From NCBI RefSeq assembly GCF_028769735.1, contig NC_088178.1:13914857-13978856 (forward strand): 64,000 bases of DNA, written 5' to 3'. The DNA is from Zonotrichia leucophrys gambelii (taxonomy: Eukaryota; Chordata; Aves; Passeriformes; Passerellidae). A program made the translations under genes and the position numbers. Under the pieces are notes generated by a model. That model saw nothing but the letters and a program-made list of their open reading frames with translations, was not told the origin of the DNA and did no database searches. This document shows, in pieces, positions 1 to 39,100 of this stretch; position 1 is the first letter of the stretch, and every line of letters begins with the position of its first letter.

Positions 1-949
1 TTTGGAACTTTTTCCTGAGTCCTGCTGGTGACAATAATGACAGTCACATAAGCTGCCGGTGGATGTGGGGCTGGTTTTGCCCAGCTGACATTGGCTGCTC
101 TCCACACAGGCCTGCTGGGTACTGAACAATTTAAGTAAACTGCAATTGCAAAATAACCCTTCTACAAAGCCTAAAGCATTCTGTGTAAACAAAAGTGGAC
201 AGGGTCTTTAGTTTCAATTTCTCAACTCCCATAATTCACACTGCCCAAGGGCTTAATTTACTTCAAAGGAAGTTTGTTTTGTCTAGAAGCTGGTGCAATA
301 AAATGTCTTGATGATGCTATTTGCAATAATGCATTTTTAATCCTGAGAGAAAGCTATCTCATGTAGTGCTTATGTTAGGTACTATCTAAATCCTGACCTG
401 TTCTCAGCAATGGAGTAAATTTCACCTACCAGGATTAAAGGCAAATTTTTTTGTTGTTGTGTTTTGTTTGTGTTTGGGGGAGGTTTTTTAAGCATCATGG
501 TCAAAGAATGCACAGCTGGGCAGATTATTTGAATGGCAGATTTCAGCCCAGCTAGAAAAGCAACCTGCTGCTTGTTTAATGTAATCTCTCTGCCTATCTA
601 AGTATTTCCAGAAAACAATTCCCAATAATCTTCCTGCTACACAATGAGAACAGAAAGCATGTTCAGTTTCCCCTGGCCCAATGAGTTACCTCTCCACAGA
701 CCACCACAATTCTGGGCTCTGCTTCTCCTCTCATAGATATGAGGGTAAATCTAAATAAATTGCACTGCACTTAGAAATCTGGCCTTAGTTTAGTACTGGT
801 GCGAATTGGAGAATCTGGCCTTGGAACACAGTTATTATGCTGGGTATGTGCTATTGCTTCTGCATTTACTGATGTGTTTTCATCATCAGAACTAGGATTA
901 AAACAGGTGCTTTTATTCTCTTTTCATTTTTGATTTCTTGCCTTTCAAG
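1..949 (+). other. ABCA4 intron 18, 3' part
   Basis: This is AT-rich intronic sequence ending in a pyrimidine-rich acceptor (ttcttgcctttcaag) at 949. I see no exon, repeat or RNA gene in it. Confidence 0.7.
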
Positions 950-25812
<24,863 letters not shown>

Positions 25813-26049
25813 ACTGCTCCGGCAGCCTCCAGGCTTAGTGTGTGCACAGTGCAGGCAGGCACGTGCCCTACCAGAGCAGAGCAAGGGGAAATCGAAGGTT
25901 TGCACACTCAGTATTACACTGGTTTTTTTTGCACCTTTCTGAGCACTGTGCTCTCAACAACAACAGCCCTAGCAACAGCCAACTTCTACTGCTCTGCCAG
26001 TAACACTACATGCTGAGAGTGTCAAAGGAAAGGCAGGTCCTTGCTATAG

Positions 26050-26055
26050 AATAAA
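26050..26055 (+). terminator. Candidate ABCA4 polyadenylation signal AATAAA
   Basis: This is the first canonical hexamer after the ABCA4 stop codon, about 240 nt downstream. Others further on (for example near 27102) are possible, and no transcript evidence is available. Confidence 0.45.
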
Positions 26056-28093
26056 ATCTTCCTCTAACGTAAAGTCCATCATAAGATACAAGAAGAGGAG
26101 TCTCATTCCTCCTTGTTGACATATAAATAACATCAAAGATGGATTCTCCAGCTGGTGCTTTCAGGCTGGCAGGTTTTTCTTCTTTAACCCTTACGCTAAC
26201 TGCTGTGAGTCAGCAGACAGATCCCAAGGCTGAGAGCATTGCCCAGCTTAGGAGCAGATTCCTGCTGTGCTGAGTGCACGGGACTATCAAGGTCAGACAG
26301 TGCTGGCTGATGGGGCTAGTCCTGGGAGATTGCTTCACTGTCTCACCAGGCTGCCAGTGAAAACAGACGGTTGTCTCAGCAAGAATGGAAAGAATTAATT
26401 CAGAGCTCAGACCCAGACAAGAAACTTGCTCTTTAAAAAATATTAATTAAAATGATCTCATACTCATCTTCAAGTTGCCTCAAAGAGAGGCCAAATGTCA
26501 AAATGGAGATTAAAAAGAAAGAGAGTATGACCAAATCTGCCAAAAGTTTTGTTTTCTTGCAGATACATGGAAAGGTCTCTTTGTTACTAAACAGGATCAA
26601 TTTTTTCTTCTTTCCTGCGACTGGACATTAAGTGGGCGCAAGGTGTGAATAGGGTATGTGCTTTCTACCTCCTCAGAAGGAAAACTTCAACCTGCTTGTA
26701 CTCCACACTGCACTCAGTGGGAAATCATTTGACATTTAGTTCTTTTTTTCTGGTTAACAGTTTACCTAGTGGAAAAACAACACTGAAAACAAATTCATAA
26801 TGATGTATTGCTTCAGTTATCTATCATATCTAATAATTTCTAAGAAATCTTCTCTGTGTTATACAGAATTAAAATCTGGGTCATGTTTTTTTGCTTTGAA
26901 AGATATTTTTCTTCAATTGATGTAGATTTTTTTTATAAGGACACTCTTGCTTTTTACTATACAAAATATTATGAAACTTCAGCAACCAGCTGTAGCCTTC
27001 TCTTTTTGCCATAATTATTTCCATTGGTTTTAAAATAGATTTTATTGCATATTTCACCCTTACAAATAGTTGCAAAAATCTTTCTATACATCTATTATAG
27101 ATAAATAAATTAATTATGAAACAAAACAGTATCTATGCATTCTTTTCATATTCTAAAATAGCTTCTTTAAAATGTCATTCAGATAGATTTCAGTAGCCTT
27201 TTTAAACTAGATTTACACAAACCCCAACTAAGTCCCACAGAACATCCTGTGACAAAGTAAACACAGGAAGTCCAAAATGAAGCTGATTTTTCTCCCTGGC
27301 TCCGAAAATAGGAGGAGCGTTCCAAGGACTAGCAGCCACTTCATGTACTTACAAAGTGTATTAAAAACTACTGAGAGAAGCCTGATGTAAAATGCTAGGT
27401 AAAAGGTCAATTAAGGAGATGTTATATCAAAACAGGCCAGATATCAAAGATATGGCATAGGTTAGATTGCTTCTGAATCTTATTTACTAGTATGCAACTA
27501 CTAATGAAGAAGACCAAAAACAAACATAAAACCCCAGAATGGGATATTACATTCACAAATACGACAAAAATTTCTTACTTAAGATTCTTTTGGCAAATTA
27601 GGTGTTAGACCCAAATCAGGTTTTTGAGATATGGCCTATTTCTTTATTCCAGGAACTTATTCATATTCTTTGGTAATGTTATCTGTTACAAAGCACCTGC
27701 CTCCAGGCAGCACACACTCTTCAAGTCAAAGAAGGCAGATCATGCCACTGTCCTGAGGCCAGCTGGCCCTGCTGGCTGAACTGAGCTCTGGAGTAGTTAT
27801 CTGCTGTGTCTTCCTTCCAGAGTGCTTCTGTCTTGCAGAATCCCACTGCTAAATTTGGAGCTGCTCTTCAGCACAGACTTCTCAGGATCTCTGATCCATC
27901 AATCTAAACAGACTAGTACAGGTTACAGTGAGCTGCAGGGACTTTTTCTTTGCAACTGTGCAATGAAACCTTATCTTTTAAGGTGCTTCTGAGTTGAGAA
28001 TTCTTGAAGGTAAGGAAGTGTAGCTTTCAAGTGCATACAATTTCCCTTAGCAGTGGAGATTCAACATGCACCAAAATCCTTTTAATTAATTCA

Positions 28094-28099
28094 TTTATT
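28094..28099 (-). terminator. Candidate polyadenylation signal of the TECR-family gene
   Basis: TTTATT on the plus strand is AATAAA on the coding strand, 67 nt after the stop codon. This gives a short 3' UTR and leaves room before the ABCA4 3' end. Confidence 0.5.
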
Positions 28100-28165
28100 T
28101 GGCAGGATATTTATGAGGTTTTCTTCTTGAAGTTCTGTGCAATATTCAAATTGAGCCTTCTTTTC

Positions 28166-31100
28166 TTACAACAAAAAGGGAATAATTGGCATTCTATGAC
28201 TTGGATAATCCTTGAATTCTCTTAAGTAGGTGCAGTGTTTATCCTTTGCCCAGACTGTCATCTGAATGAAGCAAAGCAAGGTGAACAGTCCCACTGGAAG
28301 GAAGGGAAAAAAATATTTATTTCATTATCAGATTAAAAACATGCTCTTGCTGCTGACATCACTTCAGGTTGAAGTACCAAAACATTACTCACCTGGAACA
28401 CACTGAGTCATGATAGTGAAACTGATCCAGGTCCCCACCTGTTTTGGCCAAGGAAATTGAAAATATTTCTGGTGACAGCATTTGCATTTATGTCTCTATT
28501 GATCAAAATAACCTTGTCCTAGTATAAGTAAATAAAAAAATCAAGGTCAGCCAGCTCAATTTCTGTTGTTAATGACCTTTAGTTAAAAAGGTGAACAGTG
28601 CCTTATTATCACAAAAAAAAACCTTCACATTTGCTTCCACAGCTATTACAATGACAAACTTTAAAGCATTAAAACAGTGTCCTTCCTGTTTCTCTGCCTA
28701 ATTTGTATTCATCAGACCTGCATCACTGTTAGCAATGACAACTTTCTATAGTCCAAGGCCCAATGCTGTTCTCAATAACATCTGTTGATTTCCACTGAAC
28801 TTCAAACCTGACACTGTCCTTCTGTGCAAGAATGAATGTTACACTGAGTTGCACTGACTTTATCTGCTTTTGAACTCAGTCAGGAGTTAGCTTCTTATTA
28901 AGGAATATGAAATGATAAACTGATTCAAGTTTCTAAAGCAGTCACCACCAACACAAGTGATTGCATAACTTAAAATGGGGAAGATGACTTTGGCTCGTTT
29001 TCTCTATCACAGTATCTTATATTTGTCTGACCACTACCTTCCTGCCTGCAGTGATATTTCTAGGCTCTTACATTATAAATCCACCAGACACCTCCATCTC
29101 TCATTGCAACACATGTTCAGTGACAATCTCCCTGTTCCTGGCTGCAGAATTTGTCCTGCTTTACAGTGCATGTCTTGTCTAGCAGCCACATGGAAGCACT
29201 GACCCAGGGTCAGGGCTGTCTGTGTAAGGTTAGTCACATCAGTACTGACCCAAGGGAGGGGAGGAAGAGCAGACAAATTCTGGTCCACAACCTGATTTCA
29301 TGGGGTTTAGGGAAGGAGGGGAAATGTACTGAGCTGAACGGTTTCAGAGGTTTCTTCCATGTAAAACATTCTAAAAGAAACAAAAATGTTTTCAGCGAAT
29401 CTAAAATCTGAACATCTTGTTTGAAAATACATACCTCGTATGTATAGTTTGGGCAAGATACAAAGAAAAACAGCCATGTGAAAGGATTCTTTGTTGGATA
29501 TGGGATCTTACAGGTTTTGGATCCTATAGATTAGAAAACAAATCACAAAATATTCATATTCCTAAATATATTGTTTTCTGTAAAGACAACCCAGCTCTGC
29601 CTACTTCTGTGTCTCATGACTGTCAGAGGGACAAACAGGATGTGGGAAGAGAGGATGTCCTCTGGACTCACAAGAGGAGTGGGATACCTATGAGGGAACT
29701 TTCCCTTGCCCGCCAAAACAGAGTTTGTAGCAGCATTGTTTCCTTTTGCACTGGCAGTATAACCAATGTAGCTGCTCCCAACACAACCCAGCCCAAACAG
29801 TAAAGATTGCAGTAAGTTAAGAAATGCTGTTCAACAGTCTGATGTCAGAGTCCTTGCACTGTCTGATTTCCCTTAGAATCCAATCTTTACAGTGCTGAGC
29901 AACCTGTGCTCCCACAGCAGTCAGCTGACAGTATCAGCACCCCCCAGCATCAGGTCTTTCCTGAAGCAGAGCAACTGAAGGAAGCACTGAATGGCTGCAC
30001 AAAACTGAAAATGATGACGCAGTTTTTACCATTTCTCCGGAGGTCACTGAGTGCAACATGAATGGAAAAATTTCCAGCTTCACACAGCTGCAAGAAAAAG
30101 TATGACAGAGTTAAAAATGTTCTTCCCTTCTATTTGTTTTTCTTCCTTTTATTCCTGTTATTTCCTGGGGTTCTTTAAAATATTTAAGAAAAGGAAAATA
30201 ATCTATTATTAACACAATAAATATCCTTAACTAAGACTACTGACAGAAGGATGAAACATCTCCATTCAAATATGAGTCCATATTATATTCTGTTATATCT
30301 TTATGATATTTTAAAGAAACTGTGGACTCCATGTCCAAAGTATCAAGTTTATTACTTACATAATCCCCTTAAAATCTAAATAAAGCACAGGGGATAGAAG
30401 TGAACTTGGGGGATACTTGCTTTATTTTTTTGATTATTCTTATGCCTTTAAAAACATCAAAAAACTTATTTGCATAGTCTTGGTTTCTCAAAAATTCTTC
30501 AAATTCCAAGGAGGATACAGTTTGGTCTCTAAGTAAGTTTTCTTCTCTGGAGTATAATTGATATGAGTCATGAAATATAACTGACCCAGCTTCCTTCACT
30601 GGATTTAAAGCATGCTGCCCCAATCAATTATGAAGACAGTGTATTGAAATGACCCATTTATATGATTATGGACACTTTCCAGTGTCTGCAATGCATAACT
30701 ATTAGAAAATGACTAGTGGTCAGAGCTCCTGAGTTTATTCCCAGCTCTGTGCTTTCTGTTATGGAGTTTCTCAATAAAATGTGAATAGATTATGACCTCA
30801 CAGAATTTTCATCTTGGGAAGCTGCTTTGGGATCCTGCAGTCACTGATGATTAATTTGTCAAAGCAAGTGAGTAGCTGATGTTCTGAACAAGTTACACAT
30901 ACATAGGAAAAGCCTTTGTATGGAGGTACATCTTATTGGCTACACTGACTTTGCTTCTGCATGTATGAAGTGTTCCCAGGAATTGTGAGAATGAACAGTG
31001 ACTGAAGAATTTTGAATCATAAAGAAAGCTATAAACAGGTTTTGAAGCTCAGCAAAATGAAATTTTATCACTGGAAATTATCAGCAACATACTCTCTTAG

Positions 31101-34100
31101 TTGTCTGGCCAGTTCTCTGAGATTTATGATCTGTTGTGATTTTTAACACTCAATAGACAGTTCACAAAACAAACTCACTGGCTTTTAAACACAAGGTCAC
31201 AAACTTTTAAAGATTATGAGAGATCATCCCAACAGATCAATATCCTATTCTTGGAATGGACATTGAATCAAAATATTCCTTTGTACAAAATCATATTAAA
31301 AACCAACAGATTTGTCTGTTTTGCATGCAAGTGGTTAGCTTTAGCAGTATGTCCCAAATGTCCTAGTCCTAAGTATCTGTTTATCCTATTCAGTCCTCCA
31401 CTTATATGACAAAAGAATCAAGGCAAGATATTTTAGCATTTTATAGAAAAAGCAAGAAACCTACCAGAAACATGATCACAGCAAAATTTATCTGTTTTTT
31501 CCCATAAGCTATTAAAAAAAGAGTTTGCATGTCATTAGTACTAGTACAGGAAGTACATACATAAATACTTAAATCATTGAGGGCTGTTTTGCTACTTACA
31601 AGGAGGAGTGTAAAGAGGATGATTGATGTAATATGCAAGCCAAGCTGCAAATCCCCAGTAATATAAACAGTTCTGAAAAATAAGCAATTTTTCTTTGTTT
31701 TAGTACAGTCTTTTAGGCCACTATTTGCTGCAAGGACTATTGATAACAATGGATCAGGACAATCCTTCAACTTGCTGATAATACAACAAGAAATGGCAGT
31801 ACTAAGTGTGGTAGGTGGGAGCAGGTAACAGGAAATAAGAAAAGAAATGGTACCAATAGAGTTTAGATTTCCTCTAAAATATCTTGGAGCTCTTAAATTT
31901 ATAAACAGTTTTAGAAAGTATGACCATATGACTGAAAACAAAATTATCTTGTCTGGCAAGCCATTGGGCAAAGTTGAAGAGCATACAGACTGCATGTTAA
32001 AGAGAAACTTGTTTTGCTGACCCCTGAGACTGTAAGACCAGATTTGGGCACTATCCTCTCTGCTGTACTCACTATTTTGCACTGCCCAATCTCCTGTACT
32101 CTTTTCCTTCACCCCATCAGTTTCTTTCTTTCCTATGCTTTAACTTTTCCTGCCTGATGCTTTCCTCTACACTTTCACTGTGATTTGTCTAGTTAGTCCC
32201 TTTTGCTGCTGTCCTTGTGTTTCTGCCGTGCAGTTTCCACTCTCTAAACTGATAATGAGCTGTCACTCATGGCTGTACTGCCACATTCCTCACCAATCTC
32301 AGTGCTTGTTCATAGGCTTCATCCATGAAAAAAACTACATACAATGACAACCTCTACCTCTTATTTGGCCTCCTTGGCCCTGCCTCCTGTGGGGTTTTTT
32401 CTTACAGTCATTGCTGCTTTGGTGTCTTGGTGACATGCTATTTTCTCCCTCCTTATATATTTGTAGGTGGGAGGAAGGTCTTTTCTTGGGCCCTTCCTCT
32501 TCTTTGCTCTGTGCTCTGACCTCCAGGTGCCATTCTCTTGCAGACAGACTTTAACCCTCAACAATTCAAACATTTGCCTCTCATCAGTTTAGTCTTCTTT
32601 TACCCAACCTAGTGCCTCAGTTTTTGATGTATTGGGGTATGTTTGTTTATCACCTGGACTTCAGCAAGACCACAACTGAGCTCTTTATCTTTCTTTTCAT
32701 TGCCTTATCTTTCCTTGCATCCTATTTTCAATTTTAAGCAAAACTCTGATCCTCTTAGTCTTCCTGGTCTTCTTTCTTTTTCTTGGCCTTCCAAACAGGT
32801 TCCTATACCTTAGACATTCCTATGTGTTTCTGCTTTCTCCTTCACCACTTCCTTTCCTGCTCATGCAGGGAAAAATCCCATCCAAGGCTCTCCTGCCTGG
32901 TTTAACTTATTTTGTTTTGCTTTGAATTTTGCAGTCTTTCCCCCTGTATATACCAGAACTGCATTTCTAGCAATAATACCCTGGAAAAGTGATTACCTCA
33001 GCATCTCCAACCTGCACTAGCTGACTGCAGTGTCTGATGGTGCATTTTTCTGAAAATGCTGGTGCCCCCTCATCTGCTGCAAGCTGCTGTATCAAACATT
33101 CAGTTGCATTTCCATTTTTTTCTCAGGGTTAATTGAACCACTGCAATGCCCAGAGACCTCAGACAAAATGGATACCCTTTTGGGTGTGATGTAATACAAG
33201 CACCTAGTATGTCCTTGTAATGAGATTGTGTAAGAGATAACTGATGTAAAAGAGCAAATTATTAACAAGTAATTACAAATCAGATGGGATGAATGAGCAG
33301 AAAAAATAGCTTCCCTGTGATGACTTCCTTTTCCCCCAGGAAATGCAGCAGAACCAAGAGAATGATTCCAGTGAGGAACAGTATAGGTAATGTCTTATCC
33401 ATAAACTACTGTTTCCTCCCTAAAATTAGCTTCTTCAACAGACACAAATTATTGACTGCTGTACAAACTTAGATGGAAACAGTTTCTTGTAATCTTGGAA
33501 TGACATCTTCAAGAAAACCTTCTCCTAGCTTCAAGGCTTGGCACAGGATGGAACACATGGCAATGGATTTCAGTGAAGTAGAATTAAAAAATGAATTATC
33601 ATGGCTCAGTCCCCAACAATACATGTTCTAATTGAACTGAACAAGTGCTAATCACCCAAAGAACATGATTTGCTGCAAGACTATTCCTCGGTTATAAGAA
33701 AAGAAACTTCAGGATGAGTGGGGTCTACCACTGCTAAGGACCTTTACAGTAATACTGGTAAATGTCCAGATGCCATTGAATCCATATTTCTCATCCAAAC
33801 GCCTCCAGTGAGGTTCAAATAGGAACATGCAGACTTCATAAACCCACTTGGAGAAAAGAAAGAGTTTCTGTGAATCCTGAATAATAAAGCTTTACAACAG
33901 TCTCTTATAATGCTGCAGGTCAAGTTCAGATATTGCAGGGATCCCAGAAATAAATTATTCCTAAGTTTCCAAACTTACAGTTAGCACTTTCATCTTCTCC
34001 ACTGCAACTGACAATCCATAGTTCTTAATATCCTGCCTATGTTTACTCATGACCAGCATGTACCCTTCTGTTTGTCTTCTTATATTGTCTAAATAAATAC

Positions 34101-36126
34101 TATTTCAATACTTTAAATAATATTTATTTAGATCTAATGTTCTCTTTCCTCCAGATGTTTTTCTACAAAGTGATGATATCCCTTCCTTTTACTCACAAAA
34201 ATGTTCATGGGTAAAGAAAGACCATATAAGACCAATCATGAGGCTAATCTTTGAGGAATTCTTCTGGTACTTTTTGATCCTTTTTTGGCACAGCCATAAT
34301 TATCTTTCTTTCAATTAGTTCTTTATCACCACACAATTTTTGTATTAATGCCTATTTTATTCACCCTAAGGAGTTGTTTACTAGGTCCAGATAAATCAGG
34401 TATTCTACCTTTCCAATGCCTAGAAAAATTATGTCTTATCAAAAATTACACTATGTTAGTATGCTCTGCTTTTGGTGAGGCTGCTGCACTGTAGGGAGTA
34501 ATTTATTCCTAGTTCCATTTGGGAAAAAGGGATGAAAATCCCATCTCTCATCAATTCCCATCTCAGATTTCTGCTTATTGAGGCTGAAGTATCTCCTGTA
34601 CCCCATAACATTCCACTGCACTTAGGAAAGAAGCTATCTATATCTGCTGTGTATGTGATCAAACCCTGAAAGTAAGAAGCGTTGTCTACCACTTCTGTGT
34701 GATGGCAAAATGGGAAAAAAAGATGTGATGTTTTTCACACTGGCAGAATTTTGGAGTAACACCACCAAGGCCAATGAAATTATAAAAGCAAATGAAACCC
34801 AAGCACTGCTAAACAGCTACTGTTGTGTCAAGAACAAGAGATCTGCAAGATCTGTTGTGTCAAGAATGAGATCTGTGAACCTTTTAACAACTCTTGCTGC
34901 AGGAAGCCCAATAAATTTCGAGGGAGGACTCTTTTGGAGGGTCACTGCCCCACTACAGACCCTCCTTTCCTGAAAGCTATCAGCCAAAGGACCAGAGCCA
35001 CTGGACAGCTGTAAGGAGTTGGCCACAAGGTAGAGCTTCAGCTGCTGCAAGTATCACTGCCATAGTGCAAATTGCAAGGAACTGCCTAAATCCCAAATGC
35101 TTTTCCAGTTGATAATCTCTTGTCTTCCTTAGAGTAAGTTGCACTTTTGATTACTGGTGTGTTCTCTTTTACAAACATTTATAAAACAATTATGCATAAC
35201 CATGCAGTCACTGTACTACTTCTCAGACACCCAGGGAACAGACTCTGCACCCCAAGAGCTGCCCTGTGCCACAGCAGCACTGGTGACATCAGGGAATGCT
35301 CCTGTGGAGAAGAAAATGCAGAACAACTGAGCTGCTTTGCTCTGGATCCAAGGTAAATTAACAGTTCCTTAACAACAAAGAGAATTTTAGGGGCAAAGCA
35401 GATATAAAATGACTGTTACAAAAATAGATTTTTTTTTTTTAAAGCAAGCAGCTCTCTCACCATTGTGCCTGCCTGTACTACCTTTAAACTTAACTTGTTA
35501 CTAAAACATTCACACCCAAGGATCTCGCTGAGTGAAAAGGAAGGGTATACTGAAGGTTTAAAATTCTAAAAAGTAATGAGACTTCTATAATATTAATAAC
35601 AGTATGGCAGCATATGGGTTATACAATAGTGACATTAGGAAATCTTCTGAAAGAAGCTGGGGCAGATTTATGGGTGAGATATGCTGTGCATTGCTACAAA
35701 AGCCACACAAAATGTCTCTGGTGCAGAGGCAGAGCATAGGCTGGCTAGGCTGGATTTATAAGGGCAGCTGTGGATAGACTCTGGCACAATTTACCTTCAC
35801 AATATTCCTCAGTGGCATAGTCCCACGGGAGAATCGATGAACAAATACTGTTTCAATCAACCTTTTGATGTAGTGGAAAGAATGGCAGATACATGCCAAG
35901 CTAGAAACAGCAAGACAAAAGCATTTAAGAGTGCTTAAAAAAGCCATGTGTGGCAAGACATTTGGAAAAAGACTACAAGAAATACTGCTCAAGCCTGCAA
36001 ACAGACTTACTTAACTACTGGGTGTGGACTTGATGTAAACCTCTCATCCAGTCCATAGACAAAATTCATGCGGAAATAAAACACAAAATAGATGAACAAT
36101 GGACCTGTGTATTCTATCAAAAATAC
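28166..36126 (-). CDS. TECR-family gene exons 6-13: membrane and catalytic domain
   Basis: Exon 6 (36011-36126) starts the membrane domain with [19 protein letters not shown]. Exon 7 (35795-35900) has the near-invariant [20 protein letters not shown]. Exon 8 (31600-31672) has [21 protein letters not shown] split across its end. Exon 9 (31465-31508) is 44 nt. Exon 10 (30030-30087) has [14 protein letters not shown]. Exon 11 (29435-29523) has [12 protein letters not shown] and the active-site SCPNYTYE. Exon 12 (28393-28438) reads [15 protein letters not shown]. Exon 13 ends at TAA (28166-28168). Several transmembrane helices are evident. The pattern of substitutions is conservative and no stop interrupts it. 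Confidence 0.94.
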
Positions 36127-39100
36127 CTGCAAAAAGAGAGAAAATCATTAGACAGCTGAATTAGATGATGGGTTTGCTTTGGTCTCTTTGTGACAACTAA
36201 TGCAGTGGGATAAACACCTCCACACATCCAGGATGGCATTAAGAGAGGCAGGGAGGTAGTAGAAGGTTTGGCTATGAAACTGGTAGCCATGCACTTAAAT
36301 ATTTTGCAATTATTTGCCTCAGTTGCATTCAAACAGCCATTGCCAGTGCAGCAGACACAGTATGGGTATGAAAAGATAACAATGGCAGCCCAGAGATCAT
36401 GACAAATATGCATGCATGTTACATTTATGCAGCTCTCACCCTTCTCTTGCACTCAAAAGCTGTTGCTTTATTTTGGTTTAAAATGAAATTTGGTGAAGAA
36501 TTTGTCTTGAGAAATAGGAGTTCTGCTTCTACTGAATGAATTTTGTTTAAACTCGAAACATAGCTTGTAAGTATTCACAGTGACCCCATCTGTGTGAACA
36601 GTTAGCACAGCAGTTGTCCTGGGAAACAATGATTTCATTCTATGTTCAAACAAGCTTTAATTGGAATACTAGAAAGAAAATAAAAAGAAAGGGGAAAAAA
36701 AGAGAGGAAACCAGAGAAGCTATTTCTCTAACTTGAATTCATTCAGATAGGTGTGTATTTCTTAGGAATATCACTTTAAAATGAAGTTAACTTTGGACCA
36801 AATATTAACAGCTGAATTTTCCACCCATCTCTAAGTGAGGAAAGTAGGTCCATACCTCACCTACAGAGAAAGAAGGGAAATTGATTGTACTTCTGTCACA
36901 AGCAAACAAACAAAAACCCAACAACTAAAGAAAGCAAACAAAAAAGAAAACCAAACAATCCCAGTTCTCTAATGTGTTTAGAGTTGTTTTGATACTCAGA
37001 AAAGCTGAGTTACGGACTTCTGTTATGATCAGCATTTTCTCTGGTGAAGATCAGGTTTGCTTGTAGATGAGAGGCTCATCTTTTTGATTTGATAATACTA
37101 AACTATTTGTTAGTTTATATTTGAATGAAGTAGCTCGAAGGGCAGGGAGAGCAAAAGATTACGAAATGGTAGAAGCCTGGGGTTACTCTGCCCTGTGATA
37201 TTTTGGTGGATATTAATGCATGTGTGTCTTGAAGTCTACACTGCCATTAGAAGCCTTTGTCTGTCTTCCTGGGTTTTGAATTGAGTAATAGCTGCTTGAT
37301 TTATCGGCATTGCATCCAAAGTAAAGATGTGAAGACTCAGTCTTGCAAAACATATTTGACTTTTTAAATTTTACCTCCTATTAACATTGTCTTTGCTATT
37401 TGTAATCAACACAGGGTTTTATTAATATCTCATAGCTAATAAATGGTAAATATGTCTTTAAATTATGAGGTACTTTTCCCTTGACATCGTGCTGTTTATT
37501 GGAACTAGTGTAATACTGTGCAGCAAGGACCTTCTAGAGAGCTAGAAGGGTCATTGGTCACCTCACTGCATAAACAGCAGTGCTGTGTTGCCTGCCAAGT
37601 GAGTTGTGATAAAATTTGCATTTGAGCTAAGACAGTAAATATGCAAGGTCTTTGTGGATTGCTGCTAATATTGCAGAAATTATCAGCCGTCATTGGCCTG
37701 TCACTGGCATCCTGGGACACAGTCGCATGCAGACAGCAACTAATCTTAATTTTATGCATTTTCTTGCTGAAGTCACTTCAGGTACTGACATATGAAGTTG
37801 CTCCCATGCCTCTTTGTAGGACAAACTCAATGGAGTATAATCCTAATTTTGTAACTAAGGAGTTACACAGGTCCGGTGGAGCAGATTGCCAAAGGCATTT
37901 GCATACCTAGTTCATAATGATTTTGCAGTAGACATCCATTTGACAATCTGAATTTTAGTTCTGCAGAGCCAGCCTACCCTGCAGCAGGTTTTCCACTGCT
38001 GCTCTCCCAGAGAACTGAATAGGCATTCAATCTGTTACTGCTTTCCCTGATTAAATGAACTGAAGCAATGAGGATTCATTGCCTGCATCCACTATCAGAA
38101 CAGACATCATGCAGAAATATTGGAGAGAAACAAAAAGTGATGTAAGGATTAACTGTGGAAAACTAGCCATTGAAATGGCTCAGACTTGAAGCAGAGCTCA
38201 CCGTAGTCCATCCTATCTGTGGCCCTAAATCTTTAAAGTATAAGGTAGCAGTTGTGCCAACAGGGAGGTGCTGCAGGATTTCTTCATCCCTCAGAGCCTT
38301 TCCTTCTGAGAAGGAAAGAAGTAATTACATCTTAGTGACATTCAAGTCCACTTTGGAAGCATACTAGCTTTATATGGTGCTTTATCTATGAGACACCTTG
38401 ATGTGATGTGGGTTTATTGGAGTCTCATTAAACAGACCAAGAATATTTACACTTAATTTTTATTTATCCCTGTAATCACATATAAGCCTGGGTCCTCTAT
38501 TCACACCAAAACAGTTAAAAGAATTCCCAATCCTATGTGCCTGTCTAGTCTAGTAGACTTTCTTCATCACTGCCAACAGCAGAATTTGTTGATGGGGCAA
38601 TGCCCTTTATGACAGTTTCCTGACCTCCTAGTCAGCTGCACCTCTCTCCTGCTTTTCTCATTGCTCATCATCAGACAAACAGAAGGTAGGATAAGCTGTG
38701 TTTGGAAAACTCTCCTATAGAAATTTTCAACTGCCTTTCTTTTCCCAAACAACCAGCTATGAGGTGATTCCACTGCACTTGAGCTTTCAATGTCTAGATT
38801 TGGAAGAACCTCCAAAGGCCAGCATTTTCTCATGGCAAGTTTCACTATGTAAATTCATAGAAGAATCTGACAAGGGAGACTTTCAAAGAAGGAAACAAGA
38901 TACATCTGTTTTCCTTGGATAGATTTTACACAATGAGCAAATCTTCACCAGCATACTTTTAAGGGATTGTTTAAACTTATCCTTAATGAAAGCAAAGGAA
39001 GAAAGTGTTATATTTTAGCTAAGATGAATTAACACAGTTTGGCAATTAGACTTTTGTGGACTCAGGCCATGTAAGAGGCTTCTAGTAGCAATACCTACAA

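Larger units (their letters stand above)
25813..28165. other. Intergenic region between ABCA4 and the TECR-family gene (convergent 3' ends)
   Basis: This 2.35-kb stretch holds the 3' UTRs of both flanking genes. A plus-strand AATAAA at 26050-26055 is the first candidate ABCA4 polyadenylation signal. The rest is AT-rich. No further exon, RNA gene or clear repeat is seen. Confidence 0.7.

Noticed and set aside
31441..32112. 223-codon minus-strand open frame
   Set aside because: It overlaps TECR-family exons 8 and 9 in the wrong frame. The true exons are two short pieces with proper splice sites, and the long frame has no family resemblance.
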